A stretch of 64,000 nt of DNA from Turritopsis dohrnii (GCA_027922465.2 BQMF02000642.1:124001-188000), one strand, 5' to 3'. Positions 1 through 13,500 are shown, counted from the first letter of the stretch. Made by a program: numbers and translations. Notes: generated from the sequence alone by a model not told the origin.

Positions 1-95
1 CACGAAGTTGCTTGTTGCTTGTGTCAATATCTCATTGGATAATTCCATTGGACAATTTCAACCAGCGTTTTTGTTAGATAATAAGAAGGTTTCTT

Positions 96-3000
96 TCACC
101 TTCGTTGCTGTGCATTTCGATGACCATTTTGAGTCTCGATCACAATCGAACCAACAGCCAGATCGTATACCAATCGATTATGACTAAATAGCAGAACAGG
201 AACGAGCATAGGGAACAGAAACGAGATGGACATGTTCTTTAACAACGATCGTAAACATGATCTAAAAAGTACGAGTTACCATGGAAGCAAGTATCAAACC
301 ATTTTTCTTCGTAGTTAACTTATCACAAACACAGGCCTAACTCACACTATGAAAAATCCAGCGAGAAAATTATTTCTATAGATTCGCACAAGAAAGCTAC
401 AGATTTAAAAATACTGTTCCTTGTGCTTTTCTGTAGAAATATACATTATAATTTTAATATAAATGTTCTTTGCAGCAGTGACTTTTTGACGCTTCTGCAC
501 ATATGTATCCGTATAAACTCCTTTTCTTTTATAAGCATAGACTTTATAAGCATACTAAGGCTGACAATTGGTGAAAAAATAAGCATGTGACAAGCTGTGC
601 ACGAACCTTTTGAGATTTTTTTTTAGAAACAACTACAAAATTGAACAGCACATAAGCTGACAAAAACACACAATCTACTTTCTGCTTTTCACTATCATAA
701 ACATGGGTGTGGAGTCACGATTGTATCTAAGAGGACAGTTTGTTAATTTACATGCTTAAAAATAATTGGGGAATTTAAAACTATACTCCAAATGATGCCT
801 GTGACGGAGTACACACTTCATCATGCTTCAAAGTCTTACAAACTACTATCTAATGCGTTATCAATAACTTTTTGCAAACAGCTTCGACAACTTCTATGAT
901 AAGTATAAAGCATTAATCAGGCAGAAATCGGAATTTTGCTTAAGCATAATGAGACGGGGCCCAAAAATACCCCATGCTTAAAAAAGAAAAAGAGCGCAGT
1001 GACGATCTCGTGAATCATGAATGGTTAACAAGTTTCGCCTCGTTTCTATGTTATAGTATTGTTATAATAATTACACATCACTTTTATTATCATGCAGTAT
1101 TCGTTCATTAGTTCAAATATTTAAAATCTTGAAAACGAGGCTATATTTTTTGAGTTAACCATCAACACTGCGTTAAACAGAAATTCAGGTCTATCTGAGA
1201 ATTCAAAAGTTTTCAATAAAATCTTTCTTTCAAAAACTGTAAAAAGATTTGGTGATCAACTTTTTCAGCTATTATGATGTGCCAAAATGTTTCAACATCC
1301 CTCACATCCCTAATTAAAAACATTGTAACACTGTAGTGATGGCCATCGGAGAATTAGACCAAGATCAACATTAGCGGGAGAAAATTAAGCGTAATAAATT
1401 TCCGTACCTTGCAATACCAAGAGGTTGTGGTGATAGGTTGACCATATCTTCTTGTTCAACAATATTCTCAACATCTTGACAATACACAACTTTTATGTTC
1501 ATCAAATTCTTGCCTAATGTATAACCATTTGAAAATGGTACGGTTCCACTTAACATATATCCCTAAGAAAAAAAACAACGAACAAATAAATAAACAAGCC
1601 TACGGTTGATTTTTTGTGTGTAGGAAGTAGTTACTTCATGATAAAAGTGCCCCCGTGATGAAGATGAAGATGATTAAGATGAAGAACAAAATCGGAAACT
1701 GACATTCGCCTCGCTTACGCTCGCTGCGGGGGCAATAAATTTTGAATGTACAAACAAACTAAGTGGGTTATACATCTTATTTTGAACGAATAAAATTTGA
1801 CCTGAGGATAATTTTAAAGTTCAGTCTCATTTTGTTCTTAGTTTTGTAACTTGTTCTTTAATAAGTCCTGCTTTGTTTCGGCATGATGACTCAACTCAGT
1901 TTTTGCGACACAGTAGAGAAACAAATAACAAAAATGGTACTTACTCCATTTTTATGATGTTCATTCTCAAAAGAGAATTGCTTACAAAAAATTAAGGCTC
2001 ATTTTGTTTCTAAATTTTGAACCAAAGATTCAAGCATCTGTTCTTATTTTGTTCTTATGTTTTGGCAAAATCATGTGTTCTTGTTTAACATTCCACTGAT
2101 TTTAGTCCCGTACTTAATGATTTTAGTCCCGTACTTAATGAAGTTGACTTTCCCCTTACTTTTTCTAGTCAACAATTCTTAGTATTGACCTCCAAATCAG
2201 AAGTACTAAGATAAACACTGTTTGTTGTTTTTCCATTTACTTGAAATATTGTGTAGTTCTACGCTGTTTAGTAAATACAGCCTTCATTTATCACATTGTT
2301 CAACAGCCTTCATTTATCAAAAACTAAATAATAATTGGTTGAGTTTACAACAATGAGCAGGTAGGCATTCTTGCAAAAGGTCACGAAACAGACTGGGTGA
2401 AATACAGGGGCCAAGACACTTACAAAATTTTTAACTTGAGCAACACTTAATAAAGGATTTATTGAGCAGATAGAGAATGAAATCGACTTATTTTTGAACA
2501 CCTTACCTCATAAGCAACTACAATTCCACGAAAGAACATGGCTTGAACAAGCATCCATTGAAGGTCATCAATTGATGTGTGTTCATCAATTACCAAAATG
2601 AAATTAAAATGCTCCATATATGAATTTCCATAGCTGAAATAACAAGATTTTCATTTGAGAACTCATAGTATTATAAAATAATTATTCTATATCAACTAAA
2701 ACATTATAGGTTGTCAAAAGGAGGTTGTCAACTTTGATGAAATTTATTTTGTTTTTGGCAAGTCTATAACGTAGTGATATGTTTTTCCCTCTTGAAAGTA
2801 ATAGTCTCGATTTCTTTTCCTTTGACACAGATTGATATCAACAAGGATATTTCGATGTTTACTTTATTCGGCTTTTAATTATTTATTTATTTTACTTTAT
2901 TCGGGTCTTCGCACATCCAACTTGAAAAGTCCAATGTTTATCATTATACATTATACCGTATGAAGTTTGACGGGAGTTCATGAAAAACATTTCAACAGCT

Positions 3001-3721
3001 GTTGATGAAGTAAATAAATAAATAAATACTTTGATTTACAACTTACTAGAAATATATGACTAAGACTTTGATAAATGCAAGCAACAGGAAATCAATTAAC
3101 TCTGCAGCTATTCTTTTCTGTATTGATGCTAATTTAACAGCTGAAAAATCAAAAATGAAGAATTATCAAAGGATGATTGTGGCTGATTACCACAACGCGG
3201 ATCAATGTATATACTGTTCTCTTCAAAAACATCCATGAGACATTTTAAATATAGTTCTAACAACTTGGAAGAATCTCAGGAAGCTCTTGAAAATTCCAGT
3301 TCAAAAGCTTTTGCCAACAAAATATCAATTTTCAAGGTTGGTACGATGAACATTTCAGTAGGCAGGTATCTATTTTGAAAAGTATTCAAATTTCAAGGTC
3401 AAAAGATTTGATCTGCATAAAGCTAGTACACAATCTCTTACCAACTCTAGGTCTAGGAAACTGTTGGTAATGTGGTTGGTTATTTTGCGGTGAATGCGGT
3501 ATCGGTTGACTTGTCGGTTGATTTGCTTGCATTAAATTATTGAACAGATGTAATTCTCGCTGTGTGTTCTGCACAGCCATTTGATATAGCATCCAGGAAT
3601 AATTCATCCAGTAACAATTCTGATAAGCCATTGCCATGGTGATATCGTCAGTGTACCTTGACTTTTGAGTATGGTTTTCTTCATCCTTTTTGGCTGTTGC
3701 TTGTTTATAATCATGATCCAT
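96..3721 (-). CDS. FAM8A1: FAM8A1 ortholog, RDD-family ER membrane protein (complete, 5 exons)
   Basis: Five exons join in phase: 3442-3721, 3047-3140, 2507-2633, 1408-1562 and 96-261 (822 nt, 273 aa plus stop); every intron is GT-AG. The start is the ATG at 3721; the stop TGA is at 96-98. Residues 1-94 are polar, with an aromatic, Met-rich stretch (about 30-50) and a Gln/Pro-rich linker. From about residue 95 comes the RDD domain: an AAELIDF membrane segment, a loop with a DLQWMLVQA helix, then GYTLGKNLM, and a C-terminal block SLLKNMSISFLFP...SHNRLVYDLAVGSIV, the signature of FAM8A1. Known for the family: FAM8A1 is a polytopic ER protein that binds the HRD1 ubiquitin ligase complex in ER-associated degradation. 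The family and exon chain are firm; function in this organism is inferred from family membership. It is shorter than the human protein, mostly at the N-terminus. Confidence 0.93.
2098..2141. repeat. 22-bp tandem duplication in FAM8A1 intron
   Basis: Two exact head-to-tail copies of a 22-bp unit containing TTTAGTCCCGTACTTAATGA, in the intron between FAM8A1 exons 3 and 4. No function is suggested. Confidence 0.8.
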
Positions 3722-4019
3722 ATTAAAGATTTATATGTATACTAAAACCTATTGCTTACGGCTATTAATCTAAAAATAATTGGTGTTATACAGGGGATTG
3801 TAATGGAAATCTTCCCATTATATAGCCTAATGAATTAAAAATTTGAATCAACAGTTTGAGTCACAGGTTTAACCCATCGAAATAAAGCTCAGGTTGCCTT
3901 TTTCCTAAACAAAGTGCTCTTTGGATGTTTCCTTTTCTCTTTTGCTGGACGCTGCCCTTCCATTCTAGACCCTGACATGTATAAAGAGCATCAGAGAAAA
4001 AGTATGTATATATATATTT

Positions 4020-4570
4020 TTTAATTAATCGCTCAACACAAGGTTTAAAACCAAGAAGTACAAGGAAGAAAGGTGATGATGAACATTACATTTAAAGTGT
4101 TGAAGATTATAATGAGAAGGAAAAACAGACTGTGGTAAAGAATTCCAGAGAGGAATGAAACTTTGTTGGTAAAAAGTTTTAGTTGACTTTGGGATGTTGA
4201 CAGTGTGATCATGGCAATTAGATGAATATTTTGTGTTTCGCTTGAATGTTTTTAATGCAGGGATGTGAGAAGAGAGCTCAGTTGAACATTTTCCATAAAA
4301 AGTATTTATAAGAGGCAAAGAGAAGCCACAGATCTGTGATGGGAGAGTGTGTCAAATTTACCTGCAAGTTTATCAATAATAGCATTACAGATATGATTCT
4401 AAATATGGCAGCAATACTCAATACAAGGCCGATTAGTAGAGGTAAAGAGCCCACCTTCATTGAGGCTGACTTAGCAATTGCCTCAATGTAGGAACGCCAG
4501 GAAAAGTCCTGAGAAAAAGTGATGCTGAGGAGACGAAAGGAGTTGTTTAAATAAAAAAAATGAGTAATAA
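4020..4570 (-). mobile_element. Non-LTR retrotransposon fragment: C-terminal end of a reverse-transcriptase ORF, decayed
   Basis: Read on the minus strand, the piece from about 4570 down to 4025 gives, in two frames, the usual end of a CR1/L2-like LINE ORF2: a block like FSQDFSWRSYIEAIAKSAS, then KVGSL, then (after a frame change near 4300) HHRSVASL, and finally SFIPLWNSLPQSVFPSHY just before the stop. These match the post-catalytic region of LINE reverse transcriptases. The catalytic palm is absent, the frame is broken at least once, and the CYS/ILE block is truncated, so this is a 5'-truncated dead copy. The clade assignment is inference from remembered motif style. Confidence 0.8.
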
Positions 4571-5099
4571 AGAGATAATCAATCATGAAAACAGAAAGAA
4601 AAAATACAAAAACATTTTACATAAAAAGAACATAGAATTTCTTTATAATAGTTCTTTTTGAGCCCTGTGTTATCTGTCATTCTTATAAGCGATTTTGGAG
4701 GCTGAGCAAAGGTCATCTAGCCATTCATATTTATGACATCAAAAGTCTTGTGGGATTGACCTTCCTGCTACCTTTTTAGGAGAAGTGAAACCGAGATACA
4801 GGTCCCATAAGATGGATACCCCTCTATAATGGAAATTTGTCCATGCTCCGGCACTATAACCAAACATAGAAAAACCTTTTATAAGATGGACACACAATTG
4901 TCCACTACTACAAGGTGTCTGCCTTACACTGCATATTCAAGCAGTAATATAATTCATTATTAATATGCTTAAAAATAATGTTCATAGAAATGATCACTGA
5001 CAACTTTCTTCCATTCCAATAATTTAAAAGTAAAGCCAGTCCCAATATTTAGGTAGCAACCTTTGAGAGCAATGTTTCTCATTTACAGAATGGTCGCTT

Positions 5100-5215
5100 T
5101 TGTACTGCCAGTAAATGTCGCAATCGCCAGTAAATGTCGCAAAATTGCCAATAAGTGTCGCAATTCAACAGTGTCGCAAACTCGCCAGTATAAGGTGCAT
5201 AAGGTGGGCATAAGG
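5100..5215. repeat. Short degenerate array of a GCCAGTAAATGTCGCAA unit
   Basis: About four imperfect copies of a 19-20 bp unit (CGCCAGTAAATGTCGCAA and variants) run head to tail from about 5108, ending with CGCCAGTATAAGG and two AAGGTG(C/G)(A/G)TAAGG-like words. The same unit recurs at the ends of the imperfect inverted-repeat element at 25428-25708. Confidence 0.6.
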
Positions 5216-5584
5216 TGATGTGAGTTCACCATGATTGAACTTTCAAAAAAACTAAAACTAAAAACTAATCTAATATTAAAGTGATACGGTCAACATCTTC
5301 TTAGTTGTGTGTAAAACCACGTAGAGGTGAGAGTGTTTTTTTATGATTATTATATAGTAGCACATGGTGTGACGTCAGTTTGTTTTATGATGGGCACATG
5401 GGCACAAAGACCTTGGTTTGTGCAGAAGGGAAATTTTGAAATTGGGCACGCTGTATATATCACTTGAAAATGTGAACACGATTTCTAATCAGTAGTTTAC
5501 TGATAAATTTATCAGAAATTATCACTTGTTATGATTTTCCCTCAAACCGTCACATATACAATGTTTTTCCCTTTTGTAAAAGAT

Positions 5585-6045
5585 CCAATATACCTTTATG
5601 ATAATGAGGTATACCTTAGGTTTACCTTAGGTATACCTAACATGTACCTTTGACACATATATACAGCATAAAAAAATGTACCTGAACTGTACCTTATAAT
5701 TCAGGTACATAAAAGGTATATCAAGCAAATTACCTATGTGCACCTACTATGTACCTAAAATGTACCTCAAGATCAGGTAAATTACAGGTATATACACGAA
5801 GCGACATACTAAAGTGAACCTTCTATGTACCTAAAATGTACCTCAAGATCAGTTACAATATGGGTACAAAAAGCTACACAATCAGGTACAGTATGGGTAC
5901 AAAAAGCCACATACCTAATATGTACCTACTATGTACCTAAAATATACCTCAAGATCAGGTATACAACGTGAAAACCTTGCGTGCAACAGCAATAAATTTA
6001 ATACCTAGAATGTACCTAATTTGTACCTAAAACATACCTTCTTCT
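5585..6045. repeat. GTACCT/AGGTAC-rich degenerate repeat field
   Basis: About 460 bp where the hexamer GTACCT, its reverse complement AGGTAC, and ATACCT/AGGTAT recur every 10-25 bp. Larger blocks repeat too: a unit containing CTATGTACCTAAAATGTACC followed by TCAAGATCAG occurs about three times. There are no open frames. It looks like a decayed satellite or the interior of a repeat-rich transposon. Confidence 0.7.
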
Positions 6046-6519
6046 TTTTTCGAAAAAGAATAAATGGCCTGAGGCCATATTAGGTATTAAGTATTAAGGT
6101 ATTAACTAGTATAGAATATTGTTCTTCACCAACCCAGAATGTCATAATTTAAAACCATGACATTCATTTCTTCAACCGCGTATATATATATTTTTTTTAT
6201 TTGTCTTCCCTAAAGGAAAAGTAATGATACAGAAACCCTATTATAAGAAAAACAAAACAAACAAAAAACTTCAAGAGCGCACTTACCCTAAGAACATTAA
6301 TAAATCATCGTGCAATACTTGTCTTGAATTTCTTACTCTTGTACATGTCATTACCTTCTTTTAAAATAGTTAACAAAATTTGCTGGCAAACGAACGTTAA
6401 CGCTATTGATTCTTGATCTTGCGAACAATCAAAACATTTGAAACGATCAAATGCACTGTAAGGGTTTCTGCTTATACTAATTGTGAGTGTGTCTTGTGCG
6501 GTCTAACTGCCGCTACATA

Positions 6520-7430
6520 TTTTTGGTGTATCACTTTTCTAATTTGGTAGAGTAGAAAACAAGTTATGGACAAAAAACTGGAAGCGCTCCTTGTAAAAAT
6601 CTTTGAAAAATGGACAAAAAAGCCGATTGTTTTAAGAAGATTTTGAACGTTAAAAACGACCCGAAACATTCACTCTCTAAACTGGATGCACAGCGCGTAT
6701 TAGTATATAGACTAGCCGCAAGACGCCGTCGCTCCCCGCCCTTGTTCAGCTTGCGTTGTGTTGCACGCCGCCCGCAATCAACATACATTTTTGGCAAAAC
6801 ATTTCTTTATACTGGTTTTTATTTCGAAAATGAACCAAGCTATGTTGTTGCATGTAGATCAAAAAAACTGATGTCAAATCAATGATACAGTAGAATCTGA
6901 CGTCATTACAGAGAAAAATATGTTCCCGCCTCTACGTGGTTTTACGCAGACAATATAGGAAATCCTACGTAAAATTTAGTTAAATCATTCTCTAAAATAA
7001 AAGTAGAATGCACAATCGTGAATAAGTATAGGCCAACAGATCCAAAGTCATTCATTTCTTTTGATAAAGTCTCCAGGAATACTTGTTATTGAACCCGCTT
7101 CAATCATTGAACGCTTGAAGGTTTGGTGAATTTTAGGTACAGTTAAGGTATTCTTAAACAGTCCAAAATTAACATTTTATTAATGTACCCAATCGATACT
7201 TTCAATGTATATACCGGGTGAGTCAATAAAAAGTACCGATGTTTCACAAAAGATATCGTTCGATTGAATATCTGTGAAAGATAGTTATTTTTATTTCTGA
7301 ATAGAGGAATCCTTTACCTACATTTTGGTGTTTTCTTATTTGATTGAGTAGAAAAAAAGTTATAGACAAAAAACTGGAACCGGTGCTTGTAAAAATCTTT
7401 GAAAAATGGACAAAAAAGCCAAACAAAATA
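6520..7430. repeat. Direct duplication of a roughly 90-bp segment (about 6545-6632 and 7336-7424)
   Basis: The segments share a long stretch reading AA(G)TTAT(G/A)GACAAAAAACTGGAA followed by CTTGTAAAAATCTTTGAAAAATGGACAAAAAAGCC with only a few substitutions. In one frame both encode a DKKLE..LVKIFEKWTKKP peptide, and the right copy stays open for a further 60 codons or so. Neither copy has a convincing start, splice pair or family match, so I treat them as a dispersed or retro-derived repeat, not as a gene. Confidence 0.55.
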
Positions 7431-7981
7431 TTCCTGCAAGATTCGTTGATTAAATTTGATAATGTTAATGAAAAGGCTATGGGGACTGAAAGAAAAGACG
7501 CAGTTTGTCTAATCACTTCTTTAGCAATATTTCCCCTGACAAACGCTTTGTTATACAGTTTTGTTGACATGACACATATTCTGTATTATATATATGATAA
7601 CTTGAAAAATTGAAAAAAAAAATCAAAATCTTCATCAATATGAAAACACTGTTGTCTAAATGTTTTAAAGTGTAAATGAGCATTTAAATTCTGCCAAGTT
7701 GTGTTGGTATGACTTGATCATTAACGTTTCATGCTGAAACATTAAAAAGAAATTATATATCAAGATTGTAAATAACCTGGTGGACATAGGTTTGAAACTC
7801 AGTATGGGATGCTTGGCACAGTTTGTGAAACAATCATTATTATTATTGTGGTGGAGAATGAATTAAAAACAGATAGCATCATGAACCAGTTTGCTAACTA
7901 ATCTAGAGACAATTTGTATATAATTAAAAACACTGCACATCCTGTACTGTGAATCAAACTAAAACACAAACTTCTGCTTTT

Positions 7982-8491
7982 TCAGTTATAGTGGTGATTT
8001 TGGCCACTTTCACTTCCAATTAATGAAACAGGAAGTGAACCGAACTGCTTTCCCAGTCCCACTCTCAATGTTTGGGTCCATGCAATGTTGTCCATATGTT
8101 CCAACCAATGTTGGGCAAACGTGCAATGTTGGACTGAAATGAACAATGTTTTCCGGTGTTTTGGAATAAATGAGACCAACAGAGCAACAGTGTGGTTTGC
8201 TGAGCACAAAACGTCTTGCATCCCAAGTGTCGGGTAATTCACCAATTGGTAATTATTGTGTTTAACCCTTTTTTCGATTCTCCTTGGGAAACTCTTCAAA
8301 TTTCCGCCACTGCTTTTGGTTTTGAGATATGATACTATCTCGTTATATATGTCAGTAGACATGATCGTCATATTCTTCTTTTTAAGTTCATTATTTACCC
8401 ATACACTAAATTGAGATTTTGCGCTATCTGGATACAAACCCATAATCGTGAAACACGTGTTAGCATATAGATCGAAGAGCACATGGAACAA
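7982..8491 (-). pseudogene. 169-codon ORF, possible transposon-derived fragment inside an inverted repeat
   Basis: The minus-strand frame is open for 169 codons. Its middle third (around FSVWVNNELKKKN, DIYNEIVSYLKTK) resembles the N-terminal part of integrase/KRBA2-type transposon proteins, in which a short helical region precedes the integrase core. This is a weak impression. The last 60 codons run through repeat DNA (words like CAATGTTGG), which forms an inverted repeat with about 8780-8830, so that part is unlikely to be genuine protein. There is no integrase core and no splice context. It could be an exon trapped in a transposon or chance. Confidence 0.3.
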
Positions 8492-8840
8492 GATTTCCCA
8501 TCTCTCGCTTCGCCTCGCTTACTCTGTGCGAAACCGGGAGTGCAAAGTTGGACAGAAACGCGCAATGTTAGGCGAGGCTATAGTTTTCTGATTTATGGAG
8601 AACATTGCACGTATCACAACATTGTGTGGGACACATAAAATCAGAAAGTTATGACCTCGACCAACTTTGCGTTCCAATTTTGCATTGCAGTTTGGCTTAG
8701 AGTAAGTACAAGGAAGGAGAGGCATGAAATCTGGGATTAGGGTCATGACTATGGATTAGGTGTTTAGGGTGTTAGGTGCGTTTTTGTCCAACATTGCGCG
8801 TAATACGCACCATTGGAACATTCCCACCCAATTGTTCCCA
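8090..8840. mobile_element. Candidate inverted-repeat element with GCAATGTTGGAC ends
   Basis: Left arm (about 8096-8145) carries TGTTCCAACCAATG and later GTGCAATGTTGGAC. The reverse complement of the right arm (about 8780-8825) carries TGTTCCAATGGTG and later GCGCAATGTTGGAC. Additional copies of the CAA(C/A)(A/G)TTG word lie between. I could not fix the ends or a target duplication. Confidence 0.5.
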
Positions 8841-9393
8841 CCAAACAGGAACATAGGAGCTCCACACTTTGGTGTCTGCGGTATATGAATAAGTTGAATG
8901 GAGTGCCGTAACAGGCTTAATCAGAATTGGTGAATGAATTTTTCAAGGGATTTTCACAGTTTTTTGAAAGTCAGCTTTCTTTGGCATATAATTTTGAGTT
9001 AAACATCACAAAATTATGCAAAGCATGATCATAACATCTGAATCTAACATTTATAAAAATTTTAGTGTGTGTTTGTAATTATTCATTTTTTATCACGCAC
9101 CCACACCATACCACAAAGCACTAGCTAATATAAGTAAGAGTAGAAACTCTTACTCCCTATTGACTTGCAAAGATGTAGTGTTGATCCTATTGCATCGAAG
9201 CCAGAAAGAAAAGGGGCAAAATTGTTATCTCACTGAAATGTCAATGTGTACAACAAAAAAGGGGGAAGACTGTTTTTTTTTTTACATTGATGACCGCTTT
9301 CGGGTGCAAAAAATCTCATTAAATATCGCATCTGTATAATATAGGGTCACATTGATTTCACTATTTTGTGCGAAATAATAAGAAATTAAAGTA

Positions 9394-10253
9394 CCGTAAG
9401 ATGGGGTAACTTCGGACGATTTTTCAACTTTTCTTATAATAACTTAACAAGTAGGAGTCTAATAATAATAAAACTTACTGAGTAAAGCACTTGTATTGCT
9501 GCCTTTTAGATACCCAAAGTTCAAAATGATCAATGAAGAAACGATAAAGATATCATCACATAAACATCGAAATTTGAAAATTACGAGATGGGGAAACTTC
9601 GGAACGTCTACCATTTACTTTTAAGCAGTGCCGATTCAATAACAAAAACAACTATATAAAGAGCCGACTAAATCAAAATTATTGTTAAAAATTTTATGAC
9701 AGCCGATTTAATAGTGTGAAAAGCAATTAATTCTTTTATGCCTTGTCATTTGTAGTACGATTGTGATGTATGTCCTAGTAGTACGCATGGGAGTCATTAT
9801 TAATTATCGACAATTGCAGCTGGACATACCGTTATCAGCTGATTCACTTCGGTTTACAGCTAATTGTAAGAAGCTATCCTGAACGGCGAAAATTAAGAGC
9901 TAATTGAAAACCAAATAACTGGAGGAAGAAAAGCTTATTTCACATAAAACAAAAAAATAAGATACATTCAATTATTCTACTTAAATGTTATAAAAAATAA
10001 TTACAATGTCATCACTTTAAATATTGTGAAAAACGGCTTCAAGTGATGTATACTGAAAAACGTCTGTTTTTCTTCATTTTCTTCTTCATTAAAAGAAGAT
10101 TCTACATCTTTCTTGTGGTAAACCAGAGAAGACATCACAACGGAGCTAAAAACGAAAAAAGTATGGAAAAACATTAATTTTTCGTGAAGTTACAGCCGTT
10201 TTTTTGTTCGTTTCCGAAGTTACCCCGCGTTCCGAAGTTACCCCATCTTACGG
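9394..10253. mobile_element. 860-bp inverted-repeat transposon (MITE-like), TA target duplication
   Basis: Left end CCGTAAGATGGGGTAACTTC and right end (reverse complement) CCGTAAGATGGGGTAACTTC match over more than 20 bp. The element is bounded by TA at 9392-9393 and 10254-10255. The subterminal motif ATGGGGAAACTTCGG recurs inside near 9587-9602 and TTCCGAAGTTACCCC is doubled near the right end. No transposase frame is present. TA duplication with long ends is typical of Tc1/mariner-related non-autonomous elements. Confidence 0.88.
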
Positions 10254-10556
10254 TATTTCAATACAATGCTCAATTCATGGCACTGTGTAGCTAGCATTCG
10301 GAGGCATTTTTAGCCAATTTAGGATACTTTCAACAGCTCAATACTTTCATAGGCTTTCCTGTTGAATTTGTTGCTGCTGACATCCAAAAATTTATTCTGT
10401 TAATTATATACCCCTGGGATCATAACCAGCAATCAATCCACTACTTAGGAATAAGCACATGAGTTTTTGCAGTTGGAACCATACAAAACTTTTCCTTTCT
10501 TTGTCTTGTTATAATTGCATTATCACCATATATATTTTTTTAATCATAGGAACAAG

Positions 10557-13500
10557 ATGATTGGATTTTTTACAAGAGCACAATGCGATACTATTATTCA
10601 ACCAAACAGTGAAAAAAATTTAGTCAAACCTAGTGAGGTAAATGACATATTTTTAGCTGTTTTACTTGTTGATACGATTTTATTGAAAATTTGTTTCAGA
10701 GTGCTCAATGTATTCCAGAGCAAGATTTATTAAAAAAAAGTTAAAAAAAAGTTTTTTAGTTAACTTGTATATGGTTGTATATGGTTGAAAGATAATCATT
10801 AATTAATATATGTTTTATATACTTGTTGATAAAGGAGTTGAAAGGGAATTATGGTTTGTTTTGCTTTATCTGCTTCTGCTAAATGTTCTTTTTTGTTTTA
10901 TTCTCAGATTTCTTTTGAGTTTAAATAATGTTAAGAAGCTTTAAAAGCTATTATAAGTGTATAAAATTTATAATGAGAATGTATGTATGGTGACATCAGG
11001 GGCTAATACAGGTCAAATTTCATAGCGGTAACTGCTATTGGGCGCCAAGATCGAGGCCCCCAAATTCAAAAAAAAAAGGGAAAAATTTTTTTTTGAAAAG
11101 ATCAAAAAAGAATGTGAGAAGAGCAAAACGAAAGAAAGGGAAAAAAGGAATTGTGAGGAGAAACAAAACTCGTTCATCTTATTTTAAAGCGGAAAGACAA
11201 CCTCGTTACCGTCGCTTCTTCTCTCTTTTGCGCTAAATCAGCCTTACGATTTAGCGTAAAGCAGAGAAGAAGCGCTGGGAAAGAAGGGCACTCTGTGAGG
11301 TTTCCGTACCTGGTTACCAAGGCTAGGTGATTACTTTACGAACTGAAACTTTCGAAATGATTATATAGTCCTGTAAAATATACACAAAGTAAGGAAATCA
11401 AAAATGGCGGAAGGTAAACACGCCGATTCGCGTGATTGAATTTCGAAGAACATTTGAAGATTCTACAGGAAAGACTGTTACGACACGAATAACAAGAAAT
11501 GAGAAAGTTTTAAGGGACTAAGAATATGTATAGTATGTTAAAATAGAACGCATTTTAGACCATTCTAGGCCCTCAAATCGAAAATTTTTCGGGGCTTCGC
11601 CCCCGGACCCCACAGAGGGGGCTTACAGCGCCCCCCCTGACCCCCAGCTGCATTTGTTCGCCTGACTCACTTCGCTCGTCAGGCTCCATGTGCGGCTACC
11701 GCCGCCCAAATTCAAATCCTGTATTAGCCCCTGGACGTATTTACTACTTCCATTGAAAAATATATAATACAAACATAGATTGAATTATGAAACCTTTGCA
11801 AATTGCATTGCCATTTTGAACTGATTTTGAGTTTTTAGTGAAAACAATCTGTGTAATTTTTGTTCTCCACTAGTTGGATATTTATTATGAACCCGAAGTG
11901 CAGTTACCATCACAAAGAATACCTTCACCCCTTTTTCTGTATGAAAATGTTTCAGCTGCTCGCAAAAAGGTGACTGGTGCATTTGCTGGTCTTCTTGTAA
12001 GTATAAAAGATTGATGAACTTATACTTTGATATCATGACCATTAGGTTTGCTGCTAATTCTCATTTTGTTTTTTCATTGACAATGTATAGTTTTATTTGT
12101 GTTTTTGTAGACAACACATGAAAAAGTGTATGGTTTCTTCAATTCACTGGAGAATAGGGTTAAAGGTAAAATTTCATAATATTTTTTCTGTATTCTATCC
12201 TTTATATGAAAGTAGAACTTGATACCTTGATATAATCTTTTCCCTTGAAATCTCTTTATATTCAGTTCTTTATCAAGATACAATCAATGACCCTTACTAT
12301 CTGCTGACCCCTGGGGCTATTTCATTAGCTGTGATATGTGGAGCTGCTGTTGCTGGTCGTGGAAGTAAGTATTTTCATTTTTAACATTTGCTATGTGTCC
12401 CTGTAATTTCATCAAACCTATTTTGTAAATATAATGCTTGCAAGAATATTAGACTCAGTAGGTTATATAACCAGGTATATACTATGGTAAGTGGTCAGTC
12501 TTTGAAGCTAATAAATTCATCTGACATAAACAGTTAAAGAAATTAAAAAACTACAGCTTTTTCTAATACATTTTTCTCTCCTTCACCATCTTGTTTGGGT
12601 CCATGTTATTGAAATTTCTTTGAGATTTTGACAGTATAGGAAAGAATAGCATCTCTTATCTTTCTCTCAATGATATAAGTTTGCTTCAAATTAGTGTTTA
12701 TAAGGATTTTTCCAACCTGCATTAGAAGCTTAAGGATAAACTTGAAAGCAATACGTCAAATTTATTTATGCCTATTATAAAAAACAAGATCTTGTAGTAT
12801 TGTGGAACTTAGTTTTAAATCGAGTTCCTGCAGAAGTTTAAAGAATCCTGAAAAAAACTCTTCTGAGTTTTATTTGAACAGTAAGTATTCGAATTTCTGA
12901 CATTACCTTATTGGTATAAAATTTGGTGCGTGTAAATTTTATACCATTATTACGCGTAAATGGTATGTGCGCCAAAATAAGTACGCGCGAAATTGCGAAT
13001 TTTTTTTTCGTCTTAAATCATACATCTTTCTTTCTCAGAGTTGAAAAAAATATGTACACAAGCGATGATAAATGAAGATGATAGAAACATTTTTTACCTT
13101 TTTGAATAAGTAGTATAATATTTAGTTGTTCATTTTGACTTTGCTAATATCAAGAAAGAGTTGGTATGATGCTATCAAAAATTCTAACTTTCTTGCCATG
13201 CGCCAAAATTTATACCATTAGTACAAGCGAAATCGCGATGAAAGTAGGGTGCGCCAAAATTAGTACGCGCCAAATTTTATACCAATAAGGTAATATCCTT
13301 TGCTCCTTCAGCCGAATGATACCAATTCGATTTACATGATCTTCCAAGGAAATATGCTCTCCTTAGATCAATATGCATGGAATAACTGTGAATGTTTTGT
13401 TTCTCTATCTTATCTTTTTGTTACACTAGGGCGCCCCATTAAAAGGTCTTTCTACGCGTTAACGTTCGGCTTAACTGCTACTGCCGTGTCCTATCCACAT

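Noticed and set aside
6610..6885. 91-codon plus-strand ORF
   Set aside because: It starts inside the duplicated segment, is not matched in the second copy beyond that point, and has no recognisable domain.
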